Shown: positions 12,838 through 25,279, counted from the first letter of the stretch. The stretch: DNA of 64,000 nt from Lepus europaeus (GCF_033115175.1 NC_084831.1:43432002-43496001), one strand, 5' to 3'. Numbers and translations are program-made. The notes: a model not told the origin generated them from the sequence alone.

Positions 12838-13002
12838 CAGTGGTTCTCCAACAAAACCAGGTACAACACAGACTGTTGGACCCTCACCCCCAAAATTTCT
12901 AATTCAGTAGATCTGAGGTGGGGCATGAGAATTCGCATTTCTAACAAATTCCCAAGTGATGCCGATGCGCTTGTTCTGGAGCCCACACTTTAAGAACCAA
13001 TG
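12838..13002 (+). repeat. MER5A-type hAT MITE
   Basis: Starts cagtggttctcc and contains aatttctaattcagtagatc and gcatttctaacaaattccc, ending with an inverted aagaaccaatg terminus, in the order of MER5A. Confidence 0.85.
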
Positions 13003-13194
13003 AACTAGAGGACCTGCAATGATTCACAATTCCTCACTGTCCTTAATAGAGAGTAAAAGAACAAAATGACTATCTCCATATAAATTAATCTATGTAAATT
13101 ACCTCTATATAAATTAATATTTAACATGATCATAAATGGAAATATGAGTTTTATAAGACCTCAAATACATAATGTAAAGAAAAGAGTACATAAT

Positions 13195-13610
13195 TTAGAA
13201 TCAGAAGATCTGATCCCAAAAAGACAGATACTATATGTTTTCCCTGATCTGAGGTAACTAATAGAGTACCTAAAATGTAATATACTGGAGTGAAATGGAC
13301 ATTTTGAGAGTCAATGATTGTTTACAGCCTTTGTCTCTTCTGTTGAGGAACAGTGTTTTTTTTTTTTTTTCTTCATACTATTTGTTGAACTCTTTTACTT
13401 ACTGTAGGGTTAACCTTATAATCATTAAATAAACTAAAAATAGATCTTTGTAAAAATCAAGAAAGAGAATGGGAGAGGGAGGAGGAAGGTGTGGAGCATG
13501 GGCGGAAGGGAGGGTAGAGTGGAAAGGATCACTATGTTCCTAAATATATATATATATTTATAAACATATATATAAATATATGTATATATATGAAGCACAG
13601 CAAAAAAAAA
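13195..13610 (+). repeat. L1 3' end (probable)
   Basis: Contains gatactatatgttttccctg, gtgaaatggacattttgaga, a T-run after gaggaacagtg, and a G-rich/AT-rich end resembling lagomorph L1 3' UTRs. An AT microsatellite lies at 13540-13592. Confidence 0.55.
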
Positions 13611-13709
13611 AAATCTGAATCTGAATCCTACTTTATAGCTATCTAGTTGACTTAGAAGTGAGTGTCAATTTGTTCTGTAAAACAGAGCTATGTCAAAATA
13701 GTATCTACC

Positions 13710-13986
13710 AGGTGAGTGTTTGGCTTTGTGTCTAAACACCACTTAGAACACCCACATCCCACATCATATGCCTGGAACTGAGTCTCTGGCTCTGTTCCCA
13801 ATTTCAGCTTCCTGCTCATGTACACTCTGGGAGGCAGCAGAAGATGACTTAAGTAATTGAGTCCCTTCCACTTGCATGGGAGACCTGGATTGAATTCTTG
13901 GCTTGTTCCAAGGCCATTTGCAGGCATCTGGGAAGATTTCTGTCTCTCCATCTCTGTGTGCCTTTCTGTCTCAAAAAAAAAAAAAA
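13710..13986 (+). repeat. Old C-type SINE with TSD
   Basis: Ends in a pure A-tail. Short exact repeat atctacc at 13703-13709 and 13987-13993. Confidence 0.8.
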
Positions 13987-14047
13987 ATCTACCTCATAGT
14001 GTTAATTGTAAGGAGTTAATATATGAGAAGAAGGAGAAAGTATGTAG

Positions 14048-14339
14048 CATAGTTTAGACACCAATTAAGACATTCACATCCCATTTTGGAGTACTTGAGT
14101 TTAATACCTGTCTCCAGCTCCTGAATCCAGCTTCTTGCTAATGCATATCCCAGGAGGCTGCAGGTGTTGGCTCAGGTAACTGGATACCTCCCACTCATGT
14201 GAGAGACCTGGATCACATTCCCAGCTTCAAGCCTGAGCTCTAGCCCAGCCTGAGCTGTGCCGGGCATTTGGGGAGTGAACCAGCCGATGGGAGGTCACTC
14301 TCTATTAACCTCTGTTTCTGTCTCTCTCCCTCTCAAAAT
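14048..14339 (+). repeat. Old C-type SINE
   Basis: Older subfamily head (gacattcacatcccattttgg) through a (CT)n end. Confidence 0.8.
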
Positions 14340-14499
14340 TGTCCCAATAAGATATATGCACAATCTATTAATGTGTATTTAATGAACAGAAAATAAATAA
14401 TACTTGCTCTGGAAACAGAAATCACAAGTTTTCAACATTTACAATCCCAGTACAAATTCATTATTGAAAGGTATATGATCTACATGTTGATATATCATC

Positions 14500-14930
14500 T
14501 AAAATGTAGTCATATTTTCTTAGCATCAGTGAAAAATACCAGTAGTGGTAGTTGTGCTGGTCAACTTCCAAGACACTCCCTAATGGTCCTTTCTTCTCAG
14601 TATCTATATCTTGATGGAGTAACCAATAGGACCTTTTGAGGCTAAGTTGTAGGAGACACTGCCAGTTCCTCTTTGATTTCAGAGATCTCACTCTGGAGAG
14701 CCATCTGTGATGCAGTGAAGACGCTCTCAGAAGACCAAATGAGGAGAAAGCAAGGCCTCCTGTTCATAACATCCAGCACATCCTTCAGATGACTGCAACC
14801 CACACCAACCTGTGCCTGACCCCAAGCCACCTCACATTTTTTACCCATAGAAACTGTGAAATAATACTGAATTATCATTGTTGTTTCACGCCACCAAGTT
14901 TTGAAGTAATTTGCTATAATTCACACAGAA
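14500..14930 (+). repeat. Possible degenerate LTR/MaLR
   Basis: The end (gttgtttcacgccaccaagt and onward) and internal phrases (gatggagtaaccaatagg) resemble MaLR LTRs. Diverged and uncertain. Confidence 0.35.
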
Positions 14931-15028
14931 GCTAATATTTATTGTGTATTTGCTCTGTTCTAGGAAAGGTGCTAAATGTCCAAAATCTCTATGATATAGA
15001 TGCTACTATGATTCTCAAAGAAGAAAGA

Positions 15029-15703
15029 GGGGTGACCATTGTGACACAGTGGGTTAAGCTGTGACTTAGGATGTCCAAATCCTATATTGGAGTGTCTAGT
15101 TCAGGTCCCAGCTACTTTGTACGTACAATCCAGCCTTCTGCTAATGTGTCTGGGAGGCAGCGGATTATGACCCAGGTACCTGGGTTCCTGCCACCCATCT
15201 GGGAAACTTGGATGGAGTTTTTGGCTCCCAGTTTCAGCCTGGCCTAACTCCAGCTGTTGTGGGCATTTGGGGAGTGAACCAGTGGATGGAAGATAGATTT
15301 ATCTTTCTTTTTTTCCTCTGCCCCACTCCACCACATTATTCTGCCTTTTCGAAAAGATTTGTTCATATATCTATTTGAAAGACAGAGAGTTACAGGGAGA
15401 GTGAGAAGTCAGGGGAGAATACGAATGAATCTTCCATCCCTACATGGCCTCAATGACCAGAGCTGGATTGTGTCAAAGCCAGGAGCTGGAACATCTGGGT
15501 CTCCCAAGTGGGTAGCACGGGCCCAAGCACTTAGGCCATCTTCTGCCTTCCCAGGTCCATTTGCAGGGAGTTGGATTGGAAGTGGAGCATCCGGGACTTG
15601 AACTGGCAGTCAAATGGGATGCCAGGGCTGCAGGTGGCAACTTAACCCACTGAACCACAACACGAACCCCTCTGCCTTTCAAATAAACAAATAAATCTTT
15701 AAA
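15029..15703 (+). repeat. C-type SINE interrupted by a second SINE
   Basis: Outer copy in two pieces, 15029-15348 and 15671-15703. The tail tctgcctttcaaataaac resumes after the inner insertion. Outer flanks share agaagaaag. Confidence 0.85.
15349..15670 (-). repeat. C-repeat SINE nested in another
   Basis: Inserted in the 3' tail of the outer copy. TSD tctgccttt at 15340-15348 and 15671-15679. Confidence 0.88.
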
Positions 15704-15714
15704 ACAGAAGAAGA

Positions 15715-15825
15715 AAGGGTGGGCCAGGGAAGTTAAGTAACTTAGTCAAGTTTCCATGGCTAGAAAGTGGCAGAAATAGAAATATGAACCCAGGTGTCTA
15801 ATACCAAAGCCCAGTTCCTTGGTCC
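15715..15825 (-). repeat. MIR-like relic
   Basis: The phrase aagttaagtaacttagtcaa followed by catggctagaaagtggcag is the MIR core in reverse. Confidence 0.6.
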
Positions 15826-16069
15826 CTCATTTATATAAGTCAGGATAAAGCCTCCTGAACTGTTAAGCATCAGATGCAACTGAGCCATCAGAGGAGAGAA
15901 AACATGTACAAAACCAGCATGGGGCATCCCAGGGGCCAGACATGAAACAGCAGTAGTGCTGACAATGCTGTAAGATCCAGGAGTTCCAAGCCAGCCTCTC
16001 CTCTCGGCCGTTGTACTGGCAGACTGGTAACCTCTCAGGACAGCCCTGTCCAAGATGCCCAGGACTCAC

Positions 16070-16297
16070 CCATATCTGCAGCTTCACTCGTTTCTCGTGA
16101 CGGTAGACTGTCTTCACCTTGAAGTCGATGCCCACGGTGCTGACAAAGGCTGGGGTGAAGGTGTCATCGGCATAGCGGAAGAGGAAGGAGGTCTTGCCAA
16201 CGCTGCTGTTGCCAATGATGAGCAGTTTGAACATATAATCAAAATTCTGGTCAGAGGCGTCTTTGACCCCAGTTTTACCATCAGTCACTGAAGCCAT
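16070..16297 (-). CDS. RAB3B: RAB3B first coding exon (exon 2)
   Basis: This exon encodes the first 76 residues of the Rab GTPase RAB3B, which cycles between GTP- and GDP-bound forms on secretory vesicles and acts in docking and exocytosis. The protein starts [10 protein letters not shown]. The P-loop GNSSVGKTS is at residues 29-37. The switch I/effector region ([13 protein letters not shown], residues 47-59) includes the Mg-coordinating Thr54. The ATG is the first codon of the exon, directly after a good acceptor (ttgcag), and the exon ends after codon TGG (Trp76) at the donor gtgagt, phase 0. As far as I remember the human protein, all 76 residues match it, which separates RAB3B from RAB3A/C/D by the N-terminal tail. 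No stop or frameshift is present. The remaining ~143 residues (family length about 219) lie outside the window. Confidence 0.96.
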
Positions 16298-16494
16298 CTG
16301 CAAGAGAAACATACAGTTATTCAAGAACACACTCCCAGTATCTTCTTGAGTCACCAACCTCTAATGGTCACCCTACCATCCACACAATCAGTCCCCACTC
16401 CAGCATCACAGAGGAAATGCACACTAGTCAGCATCACTCCATTACTGCACCTGCCCCAGTGTTGTCTCAGGATGGGGGCGGAAGCCAGCTCCTC

Positions 16495-16640
16495 TCATTC
16501 ATTGCTTCAGCAAATATTTACAGAGCATGTTGCTCCGGGTCAAGCCCTCTACTGGGCATGGAGAATACAAATATGAATCAGACCTGGCGTCTGACCTCTG
16601 GGTGTTCACAGATGAGAATAAAAGAGCAGGCAAACACAGA
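16495..16640. repeat. MIR/L3-like relic in intron 1
   Basis: agcaaatatttacagagcatg and tactgggcatggagaatac match the common old mammalian repeat pattern. Boundaries uncertain. Confidence 0.45.
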
Positions 16641-16854
16641 GTAACAAAGCAGTAGGTAAGCGATAAGACAGAGGGAATCCCTGGTTGAGGAAGTCCTTGG
16701 GAAGCTTCTAACCCAACCTAGAGGTATGATGGACAACAAGTTGCTCAGCTGATTTTTTAAAAAAATTTTAAAGCTTCAAACAGCAAACACATGAACATTC
16801 AGGAAGGGCTCAGTATAAGGGCTATTATTTCCCTGGTTTAAGAAACTTTTATGC

Positions 16855-17158
16855 AGGGACCAACACTGTGGTGCATTGGATAAGCTACCACCTATAATGC
16901 AGGCGTCGTGTATTAGAGGCAGTTCAAGTTCTAACTGCTCTACTTCTGATCCAGCTCTCTGCTAATTTACTTGGAAAACCAGCAGAAAATGGCCCAAGTA
17001 CTTGGACCCCTTCCACCCACGTGGGAGACCCAGATGGAGTTCCAGGCTCCTGGTTTCAGTCTGGCCCAGTCCCAGCCATTGCGTCCATTTGGAGAGTGAA
17101 CCAGTGATAGAGGGTCACTGTCTCTGTCTCTTCTTTCAAATAAATAAATCTTTTTAAA
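16855..17158 (+). repeat. C-repeat SINE
   Basis: Full-length copy with a short tail. Confidence 0.9.
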
Positions 17159-17274
17159 AGTTTTACAGCTCCCCATAGCTGTAAAGATCAAGCCCAAACT
17201 GTTCAACTTGACAAAGAACCAATTAACCAAACTAACCACACAACCAAACTAACCAACTAGCCAAAGAACCAACT

Positions 17275-17672
17275 CTCATAGTCTTTGCCCCAACATTTCT
17301 CCTCACTGATCTGTGGTATCTTTATATCAAGCCACACACTTTACTCCAATATACCCTATTATTTCTTGCCTTTGACAATTTGTACACTTATTCTTTCTGC
17401 CTAGAATGCTCTTTCCTCCTAACAAAGCCCTGTCATCCATGGAGGCCCAGAGCAAGCATCTCCTTCCCCATGCCTGGCAGAGGCACGCACTCCTGCTGCT
17501 GTGCTCCCAGAACACTCTGAGGGCACTCGTGCCATTTCAGAATTGCTTACTACCCTGGCTTCTCATGTAGACTGAGCATCTGGGACTTAACGTACTTCAT
17601 TTCTGCATGCCTGGCTTCTAGTACAAACCCAAGCACATACCAGCGCTCAGTAAACGTGTGCTGAATTAATAA
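17275..17672 (+). repeat. L2-like relic
   Basis: gcctagaatgctctttcctc and the terminal cagtaaacgtgtgctgaatt fit an L2 3' end. The stretch from 17672 to 18812 that follows shows no exon; a MIR-like phrase lies at 17880-17930. Confidence 0.5.
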
Positions 17673-18814
17673 AAGTCACTTCATCACTCTGGGGCCTCAA
17701 TCTCCCATCTGGGAAAAGGGGGGAACAATTTCTGCCCTGCTTTTCTCACGGGGCTCCTGTAGGGCTCAAATTAGATAACAACAAACTGGTATTTTCAAAC
17801 TGGTAAATTCACAGAGGTCTGGACATAAGTTCTTACTATTCCAAATCCTTCCAAGCCCAGATCCTTTATCTACTTGTACATTCATTCATTCATTTGTTCC
17901 CTAAATATTTATTATGTGCCAACACTGCCCCGCCCCTCACCCCCGGACTTCAGCCCTCTCAGACCTGCCACCACTCTCTCCTCTCCTAGAATGCTTCGAG
18001 TCTGAACCCCAGAGCCCAGTCTTTAATTGCTTCTTCTACATCTTAGACACCTCAGATACTCTGCTTCTCCCCCTGAAACCTCTCCTTGAGCTCAGTATTG
18101 GGTGTTCAGATGCACTGGGTGATTGGTCGGAGGAGGCGGGAAGACAGTCCTAATGTGAGAGATGTCTGAGTTGTCACCCTCCTTAGAAATTTCTGCCATT
18201 TTCCTCAAAGGAAAAGAGGAGCGGGACTGGTGGATTTGGCTCCATGGGCCTCTCAGTTGAACCGTAAGGATAAGAAGCTGATGAATGCAGAAGGGTTAAA
18301 GCCCTCTTGAAGAAAAGCCAGATGAACATGTAGGATTATTAACAGTCCTTTAACAAAACTTCCTTAAATCTATTGACCTATCACCACAAGCCTCCTGTGG
18401 CCTCTCTTCTGCTTCCTGTTTGCTCCCAGCTCCAAGCCTTCATCACTGATCCTCAGCTCTCCCCATGTCCTTGTATCTGTCTGCCCCCTGACAAAGCTCC
18501 CTCAGCAGGTGTGAACCATGCACATGGTACCTGGAGACTGAAGTGTAGCATTTATCCGCAGCAGGAAGACAGTGAGGGTGGAGGGAAGAGTGCCATTGTC
18601 TGCTAACACTGTCTCATATCCCCACTTTTCACTTTTTCATGACCCAAGATGCAGTCTGTTTCAAGAACAAAGGTTTCAAAGCTCAAAGGAATTACACTTT
18701 TTCTAGCCAAAGTAAGAGAAGCCCCCACAACCACTCTATTCACACCATTCTCCACTCTATAGCCAGTCTTCCTTCTTTGTAAGAAAAAATGTCTATTATG
18801 AAAGTATATATACT

Positions 18815-19159
18815 GGGGCCGATGCTATGTCACAGCAGGTAAAACTGCCGCCTGCAGTGCCAGCATCCCATATGGGTACTGGTTGGAGTCCCAGCTACTC
18901 CACTTCTGGTCCATCTCTCTGATATGCCCTGGGAAGGCAGCAGAAGATGGCCCAAGTCATTGGGCCCCTGCACCCTCATGGGAAGACTCAGAGGAAGCTC
19001 CTGGCTCCTGGCTTTGGATCGGCGCAGCTCCGGCCGTTGCGGCCAATTGGGGAGTGAACCAGTGGATGGAAGACCTCTCTCTCTCTCTCTGCCTCTCCTT
19101 CTCTCTCTGTGTAACTCTGATTTTAAAATAAATAAATAAATCTTTTTTTTAAAAAAAAG
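18815..19159 (+). repeat. C-repeat SINE with TSD
   Basis: Full-length. The direct repeat gaaagtatata flanks it near 18800 and 19160. Confidence 0.93.
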
Positions 19160-19230
19160 GAAAGTATATACTCATTATATCAACTTCTAAATTCTATAAA
19201 AATTTAGTATACAAAATTAAAACACAAAAT

Positions 19231-19465
19231 TTTCAAGATTTATCAATAAATTTATATATTTATCTAGAGTTAGAGAAACAGGGAGACAGACAGTAACAGT
19301 GAGATCTTCATCCACTGGTTCACTCCCCAAATGGCTGCAACAGCTGAGGTTGGTCCAGCCTAAAATCAGAAGCCTAGAACTTCATCTGGATCTCTAATGT
19401 GGGTAGCAGGCTCCCAAACACTTTGGCCATTTCCTGCTGCTTTCTCAGGCACATTAGCAGGGAAC
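19231..19465 (-). repeat. C-repeat SINE, head truncated
   Basis: T-tail side present. The copy ends after the cattagcagggaac block, so the tRNA-like part is missing. Confidence 0.8.
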
Positions 19466-19486
19466 TTAAAAAAATTTGTGCATTGG

Positions 19487-19708
19487 GAGGGAAGGAAGCA
19501 GTGTTGTGGCATAAGTAAAGGCACCTCCTGTAACACCGGCATCCCATATGGATGCTGGTTTAAGTCCCGGCTACTCCACTTCTGATCCAGCTCCCTGCTA
19601 ACACGCCTGGAAAGGAGAAGATGGCCCAAAGTGTTTGGGCTTCTGCACCCATGTGGGTGTCTTTCCTTCTCTGTAACTCTTTCAAAATAAATAAATTTTA
19701 AAAATAAT
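19487..19708 (+). repeat. C-repeat SINE with internal deletion
   Basis: Head and tail present but about 110 bp between gcacccatgtggg and the CT-rich end are missing. Confidence 0.85.
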
Positions 19709-19714
19709 TTTTTT

Positions 19715-20046
19715 AGGGGTCAGTGCTGTGGCATAGCAGGTAAAGCCATCGCCTGCAGTGCTGACATCCCATATGGACATTGGTTCTAGTCCTGGCTGCT
19801 CCATTTCTGATCCAGCTCTCTACTGTGACCTGAGAAAGCAGTAGAAGATGGCCCAAGCCCTTGGGTCCCTGTGAGACCTGAAAGAAGCCCCTGGCTCCTG
19901 ACTTCAGTTTGGCACAGCTCTGGCCATTGCGGCCAACTGGGGAGTGAACCAGCGGATGGAAGACCTCTCTCTCTCTCTGCCTCTGCCTCTCCTCTCTCTG
20001 TGTAACTCTGACTTTCAAATAAATAAATAAATCTTTAAAAAAATAA
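19715..20046 (+). repeat. C-repeat SINE with TSD
   Basis: Inserted in the A-rich tail of the previous copy. taaaaataattttt recurs at both ends. Confidence 0.9.
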
Positions 20047-20176
20047 TTTTTAAACTAACTGACATCTCATCTACTCAGAAACTACTACTGTTAATATTTT
20101 ACTGTGTTTCTTCTAAAATTTCATGTAAAAATACCATTATTTTATAATAATCATATCTTATTTGTTTATTAAAAGG

Positions 20177-20493
20177 TAGGGCAAGCTCTGTAGCACAGCA
20201 GGTAAAGCTGTTGCCTGCAGTGCTGACATCCCATATGGGCACCAGTTCTAGTCCCAGCTGCTCCTCTTCCCATCTAGTTCTGTGCTATGGCCTGAGAAAG
20301 CACTGGAAGATGGCCCAAGTCCTTGGGCCCCTGCACCCACGTGGGAGACCTGGAAGAAGCTCCTGGCTCCTGGCTTCAGATTGGTCCGGCTCTGGTCATG
20401 GAGGCCATTTAGGGAGTGAACCAGTAGATGAAAGACTTCTCTTTCTCTCTCTCTGCCTCTCTGTAACTCTGCCTTTCAAATCTTAACAAAGAT
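20177..20493 (+). repeat. C-repeat SINE
   Basis: Full body with a shortened tail (ttcaaatcttaac). Confidence 0.9.
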
Positions 20494-20866
20494 AATACAC
20501 ATTTATCAATAATAATTCTTATTTTTACTATATGCAAGTATTGCGCATCTACCATCTGTTCTTTGGATTATGTTCTTAACTTTTTGCATAAAAAAATAGA
20601 TAATATGGAACACAAAGGTTCACACTGAAACTTTCATTTACTGAAAAGTAAATCTTGGTTCTTCCATTACTGATTCCCAATCTCTGGTTCCCTTCCCCAG
20701 AGGCAAACATGTTACCAATTTATATATCCTTCAGAGACAGTCTTTGCATATATGAACATAGACATCTATTTACAGAGGTAAACATTTTATTTAAAAATTA
20801 TAGTATGCATTCTAGTCTATACATAGTTTAATAGCATATTAATGCACAGTTTAATAGTTAAGGTCA

Positions 20867-21198
20867 GGGGCCGGCACCGTGGCTCACTTGGTTAATCCTC
20901 CACCTGTGGCGCTGGCATCCCGTATGGGTGCTGAGTTCTAGTCCTGGTTGCTCCTCTTCCAGTCCAGCTCTGCTGTGGCCTGGGAGGACAGTGGAGGATG
21001 GCCCAAATTCTTGGGCCCTGCACCCGCATGGGAGACCAGGAGGAAGCACCTGGCTACTGGCTTCGGATCAGCGCGGTACGCTGGCCACAGCGCACCGGCC
21101 ACAGCGGCCATTGAGGGGTGAACCAACGGTAAAGGAAGACCTTTCTCTCTGTCTCTCTCTCTCACTGTCCACTCTGCCTGTCCAAAAAAAAAAAAAAA
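20867..21198 (+). repeat. Young C-repeat SINE
   Basis: ggggccggcaccgtggctca head, aaccaacggtaaag and a pure A-tail. Confidence 0.93.
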
Positions 21199-21837
21199 CT
21201 AGATTGCACTGTTCTATCCCTCAGTTGAATTCTTGGGCAAATTGTATCACATTTATAAGACAGAGCATTTTTATCTTGGAGAAAATACCATTCACTTCAC
21301 AGAGCTATGGAACGAATAGGACGAGTGGTACTATATGTAAACAATCTGGCACAGTTTCTTGGTCCATGGGTGATGTTCAATAAATATTATTTCACTGGCC
21401 CCTTTCACTCATTTCTTCAGTAAAATCTTGTCCAATGTCTTCTTCCTAATCTAGGCTCCATTATTTGTGCTGGTTTTACAACTGACCCTCTTCCTCCCTT
21501 TCTGGATCCTGACATGCTTTATCCAAACTTGTACCTATCAACACTGGACCTATTATAAATCCTTAGGGGACACGACTTTTTCAGGAAATATTTATTGAGA
21601 ATTTTTCATGTGCCAGACTATCAAAACAGATGTCATATTATTTGGCTTCATTTTCCTGAAGCAGCCAGTTTCTTAAATTGTTATAATTAAAGGAGAATTT
21701 GGTGTGGCAGCTTTATCATAACCAAAAGCTGGGAACTGGTCTCAGCTTTCACAGTAACCCAATGTATGGATTTGGGGGAGTTCAGTGTGCCTTTAACTGA
21801 TAATAATACATACTTCATAAGGCTTCTGTGAATTTTG

Positions 21838-22167
21838 AATTTTTATTTATCTATTCATTTTTATTTGAAAGGCAGAGATAGATAGACACATACATACATA
21901 AATACATACATCACTTCATTTATCTTCCATCTGCTGGTTCACTCCCCAAATGTACAAACAGCCAGAGTTGGGTCAGGATGGGAAGCCAGGAATCTGGAAC
22001 TCAATCCAGGTCTCCCACGTGGGTGGCAACCCAAGTTCTTGAGCCCTTACCTGCTGCCTCTCAGAGTATGTACTATCAAGAATCTAAATTGGAAGTGGAT
22101 CCAGGACTTGAATGCAGGCACTTCCATATGGGATGCATGTTAACCACTGCACCAAATGCCCGCTCTG
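21838..22167 (-). repeat. Old C-type SINE
   Basis: Contains a (CATA)n-like stretch at 21885-21911. The short repeat tgaatttt flanks it. Confidence 0.82.
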
Positions 22168-22246
22168 CAGCTATGAATTTTTAATTAATTTTTAAAAATT
22201 TCATTTTATCTGAAACACAGAAAGGCAAAGAAAAAGACATCAGGGT

Positions 22247-22572
22247 GGGGGGATGATGGTGTTATAGTGTAGCAGGTAAATCCACTCCCTACAATGCCAG
22301 CATCCCTTATGGGTGCTGATTCAGTCCAGGCTGTTCCACTTCTGATCCAGCTCCCTACTACTGACCTGGGAAAAGCAGAGGAGGATGGTCAAAGTGCTTG
22401 GACCCCTGCCACCCATGTGGGAGACCAGATGAAACTCCTGGCTTCTGGCTTTTGCCTAGTCCAGCGCTGGACATTTTTGCCATCTAGGAAGTGAACCAGT
22501 GGATGGATGATCTCTCCCTCTCTGTCTCTCTCCCTCTCTCTATAACTCTTTCACAATAAAAAAAAAAAAATT
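22247..22572 (+). repeat. C-repeat SINE nested in the 22.2-23.2 kb SINE
   Basis: Complete plus copy. Host sequence aaagaaaaagac is repeated after its tail. Confidence 0.85.
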
Positions 22573-22838
22573 TAAAAAAAAAATAAAGAAAAGAAAGATC
22601 TTCCATCTACTGGCTCATTCTCCAAAAGATGTCAACAACCAAAGCTAAGCCAGGCCAAAGCCAGGAGCCAGCAGCCAGGGACTCAACCTAGGTCTCTCAC
22701 ATATGTGGCAGGGACCCAAGGACTTAAGTCAACACTTGCTTCCTTCCAGAGTATGCACTAACAGGAATCTGGAATCAGAAACAGAGCCAGGACTTGAACC
22801 TAGGTACTCTGATATGGATGCAGGGATTTCATGTGACA

Positions 22839-23160
22839 TTTTTTTTTTTAATTATTTATTTGAGAGGCAGAGTTACAGACAAAGAGAGGGAGAGATAGAG
22901 AGATTGCCATCTGCTGGTTCACTTCCCAGAAGGCCACAATAGCCGGAGCTGGGTCAATCTGAAGCAGGAGCCAAGAGCTTCTTGCAAGTCTCCTATGTGG
23001 GTGCAGGGGCCCAAGCACTTAGGCCATCTTCTGCTGCTTTCCCAGGCCATTAGCAAGGAGCTGGATTGGTGGTGCAGTAGCTGGGACTCGAAGTGGTGCC
23101 CATATGGGATGCTGTGTGTTGTAGGCAGAGGCTTAACCTACTACACCATGGTGCCGACCC
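22839..23160 (-). repeat. C-repeat SINE nested in the 22.2-23.2 kb SINE
   Basis: Complete minus copy from a T-rich tail to ccatggtgccgacccc. Confidence 0.88.
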
Positions 23161-23394
23161 CATCAACTGCCATCTTAACATCTGTGACAAATGCCCACTA
23201 CTGTGAATTTTAAGTAAGAGAATGTATATAAGTGTGCTGCAAATGCTGTGTTGAGGAAAAAAAAATCACATGGCCTTTTGTGGAATCAGCAGGAAATTTG
23301 CCTGCCTTCAGTAGCTATGCCTACTATAGGTGTAAAAGTGAAGAGTGATGGCAAGATTAAAAACTAGCCTCAATTTCTGGTCCTATCAAATCCC

Positions 23395-23520
23395 CCTTCT
23401 TTGTTTTACAGTTTAAAAAAACTGAGGTTCCACAAAGAAAAGTGATTTGTCCAAGTTCACATAGCAAATTGGCTTATGACTAGAATTCCTGTTATCTAAG
23501 GACTCCCAGGTTTGACTCAA
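23395..23520 (-). repeat. MIR-like relic
   Basis: aaactgaggttccacaaaga, then tttgtccaagttcacatagc, the MIR core in reverse. Confidence 0.6.
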
Positions 23521-24194
23521 TTTAAGGAAAACAAAACCACAACAAATTTTAGCATGAGTAAAGAAGCATCCAACTACACTGAGCATCTCATTACCTACTG
23601 TACTCGCCTTGCTATACTGTCAACATCAGCTTGTGTGCACTCAGTGTGACTTTCCCAAAGATGGTGTGAGAACTGGGAGAGGAGCAGACAGCCCAGGGTT
23701 CAGAGGAAAGCCCACAAAGGGATCATCTCAGTAATGCGGCAGGGGCGGCACAGACACAGAAAAAAAAGGCAAAAAGCATCTCAGCAGGCAGCCGCCTGAG
23801 GCAGATCCGAGCAGACAGGTCAGTGAGTGCACAGCGGTGTGTGCACAGCTGCACCTGTAAGATAAGCATCCATCAAATCTTCCCTCTCTTTTTGGTGACA
23901 GACATAAAATGTTAAAGCTGGGTAGCTCACTGTCTCTGAGACACACAACACAGCTGAAGACCCAGGAACCATGTGGGAAGGCTTCTCTAGTCCCAGGCTG
24001 GGGAAAAGAAAGAAATGGCTCTTCCAAGGGTCGTTGTGAAAAAAAAACAAGTAACACTTTCAGTCTGTAGAAATCAGCACCTAAGATAGAAGCCAGCTTT
24101 AGCCAGGAAAGGGCAGGGAGAGAAGACAGAGCCCTGAAACCAGCGAGACGAGATCTACTCATAAGAAATAAGGGGACGGAAAGAGACATGGATT

Positions 24195-24360
24195 GGCCCC
24201 TGCTTCTCAGTAATTTTGTAGCCTTGGACAGTTCACATCCTGGGCCTCAATTCCCTCATCTATGAAATGAGTTAATAAAATGGCTTCCTGGCCAAAACTG
24301 TTGTGAGAATCAAAACCAGTATAAGGGAGAGTGCTTTATAAACCCCTTGAAGTTTTGTGT
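24195..24360 (+). repeat. MIR relic
   Basis: ttggacagttcacatcctgg, then tcaattccctcatctatgaa, then tgttgtgagaatcaaaacc. Confidence 0.7.
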
Positions 24361-24959
24361 TTTTGTTTCTGTGTGTGTGTCCCTGTGCTACATGTTTCTT
24401 TCTAGCAAGTCATCCTAACTGGTGGACGTAGTTTGGGTTACCAAATAAAACAAACTACGTCCAATTTCCCTCTCTATCATTTATTAGTTGTGAGACCTTG
24501 GCAAGAAATTTTATATGACTAAGACAGTCTTCTCACTCATAAACCAGGCACTGGGATTAAAGGCAGTGTGGTAATGCATTTTGCATAGTGATCTATAGAA
24601 CAAAGCTGGTGCTAAGTTCCTTATCAATGGAGATAAGGAGAGAGCAACTCTCTCCCTGCTGTGTCCCTCCTCCCTAAAGCCAAACTCCAACTTTCTAAAT
24701 TCAGTTTTTCTGCCCCTCCATCACCAGTAGCCCAACCCAGCCCACCTCCTCACCTTTTTTCTCACTCTTAGAGCCACAGAGCCATTATCCCAATAGCTAC
24801 CATTTACTGAGAACCTACTAAACGCCAGGCATTCTAGTGGGTATTTTTGATGCACTCTATCCCAAAGATAAAAAACACTTAATAAATGTTCATTTCCTGC
24901 CTTCTCTGGATTAGAAAGATAGCCAGAGATGTGACTGACAGACAGAGACCTGAAGGAGA

Positions 24960-25190
24960 ACATCAGTGACCTCTCTTGTACAGCTCTTCACAGTTTACAA
25001 AGCTCTTCTCGTGCATACTACCTGATTTAATTCTCCCAACAGTTCTTAGAGCTCGGTGAAGGAACTGAGGCAGGAGCACCACCACAGCTCAGCTCTTCAT
25101 TCAATCAACATTCACCGGGCACCTACTGTGCACCAGGCCCTGTGCTAAACACCAGCGAGTTGGAGAGGAACCCTAATGAGTTTGAGCTTA
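24960..25190. repeat. MIR/MIR3-like relics
   Basis: acctgatttaattctcccaa and gggcacctactgtgcaccag are typical phrases. Exact families not assigned. Confidence 0.5.
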
Positions 25191-25241
25191 GAGGAAAAAT
25201 TTACTTGAACATTCTCTACAGGTTACTGATGCCTCTTTCAG

Positions 25242-25279
25242 TATCATATATATATATATATATATATTTTTTTTTTTGG
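25242..25279 (+). repeat. (AT)n plus poly-T run
   Basis: About 13 AT units followed by 13 T. Confidence 0.92.

Larger units (their letters stand above)
22188..23200 (-). repeat. Old C-type SINE carrying two nested SINEs
   Basis: Pieces 22188-22246, about 22573-22838 and 23161-23200 form one old minus-strand SINE. The head end catcttaacatctgtgac at 23170 lies after the second insertion. Confidence 0.75.

Noticed and set aside
1-16069. Further RAB3B exons in intron 2
   Set aside because: No minus-strand match to the next RAB3B block was found by reading. The segment is mostly repeats.
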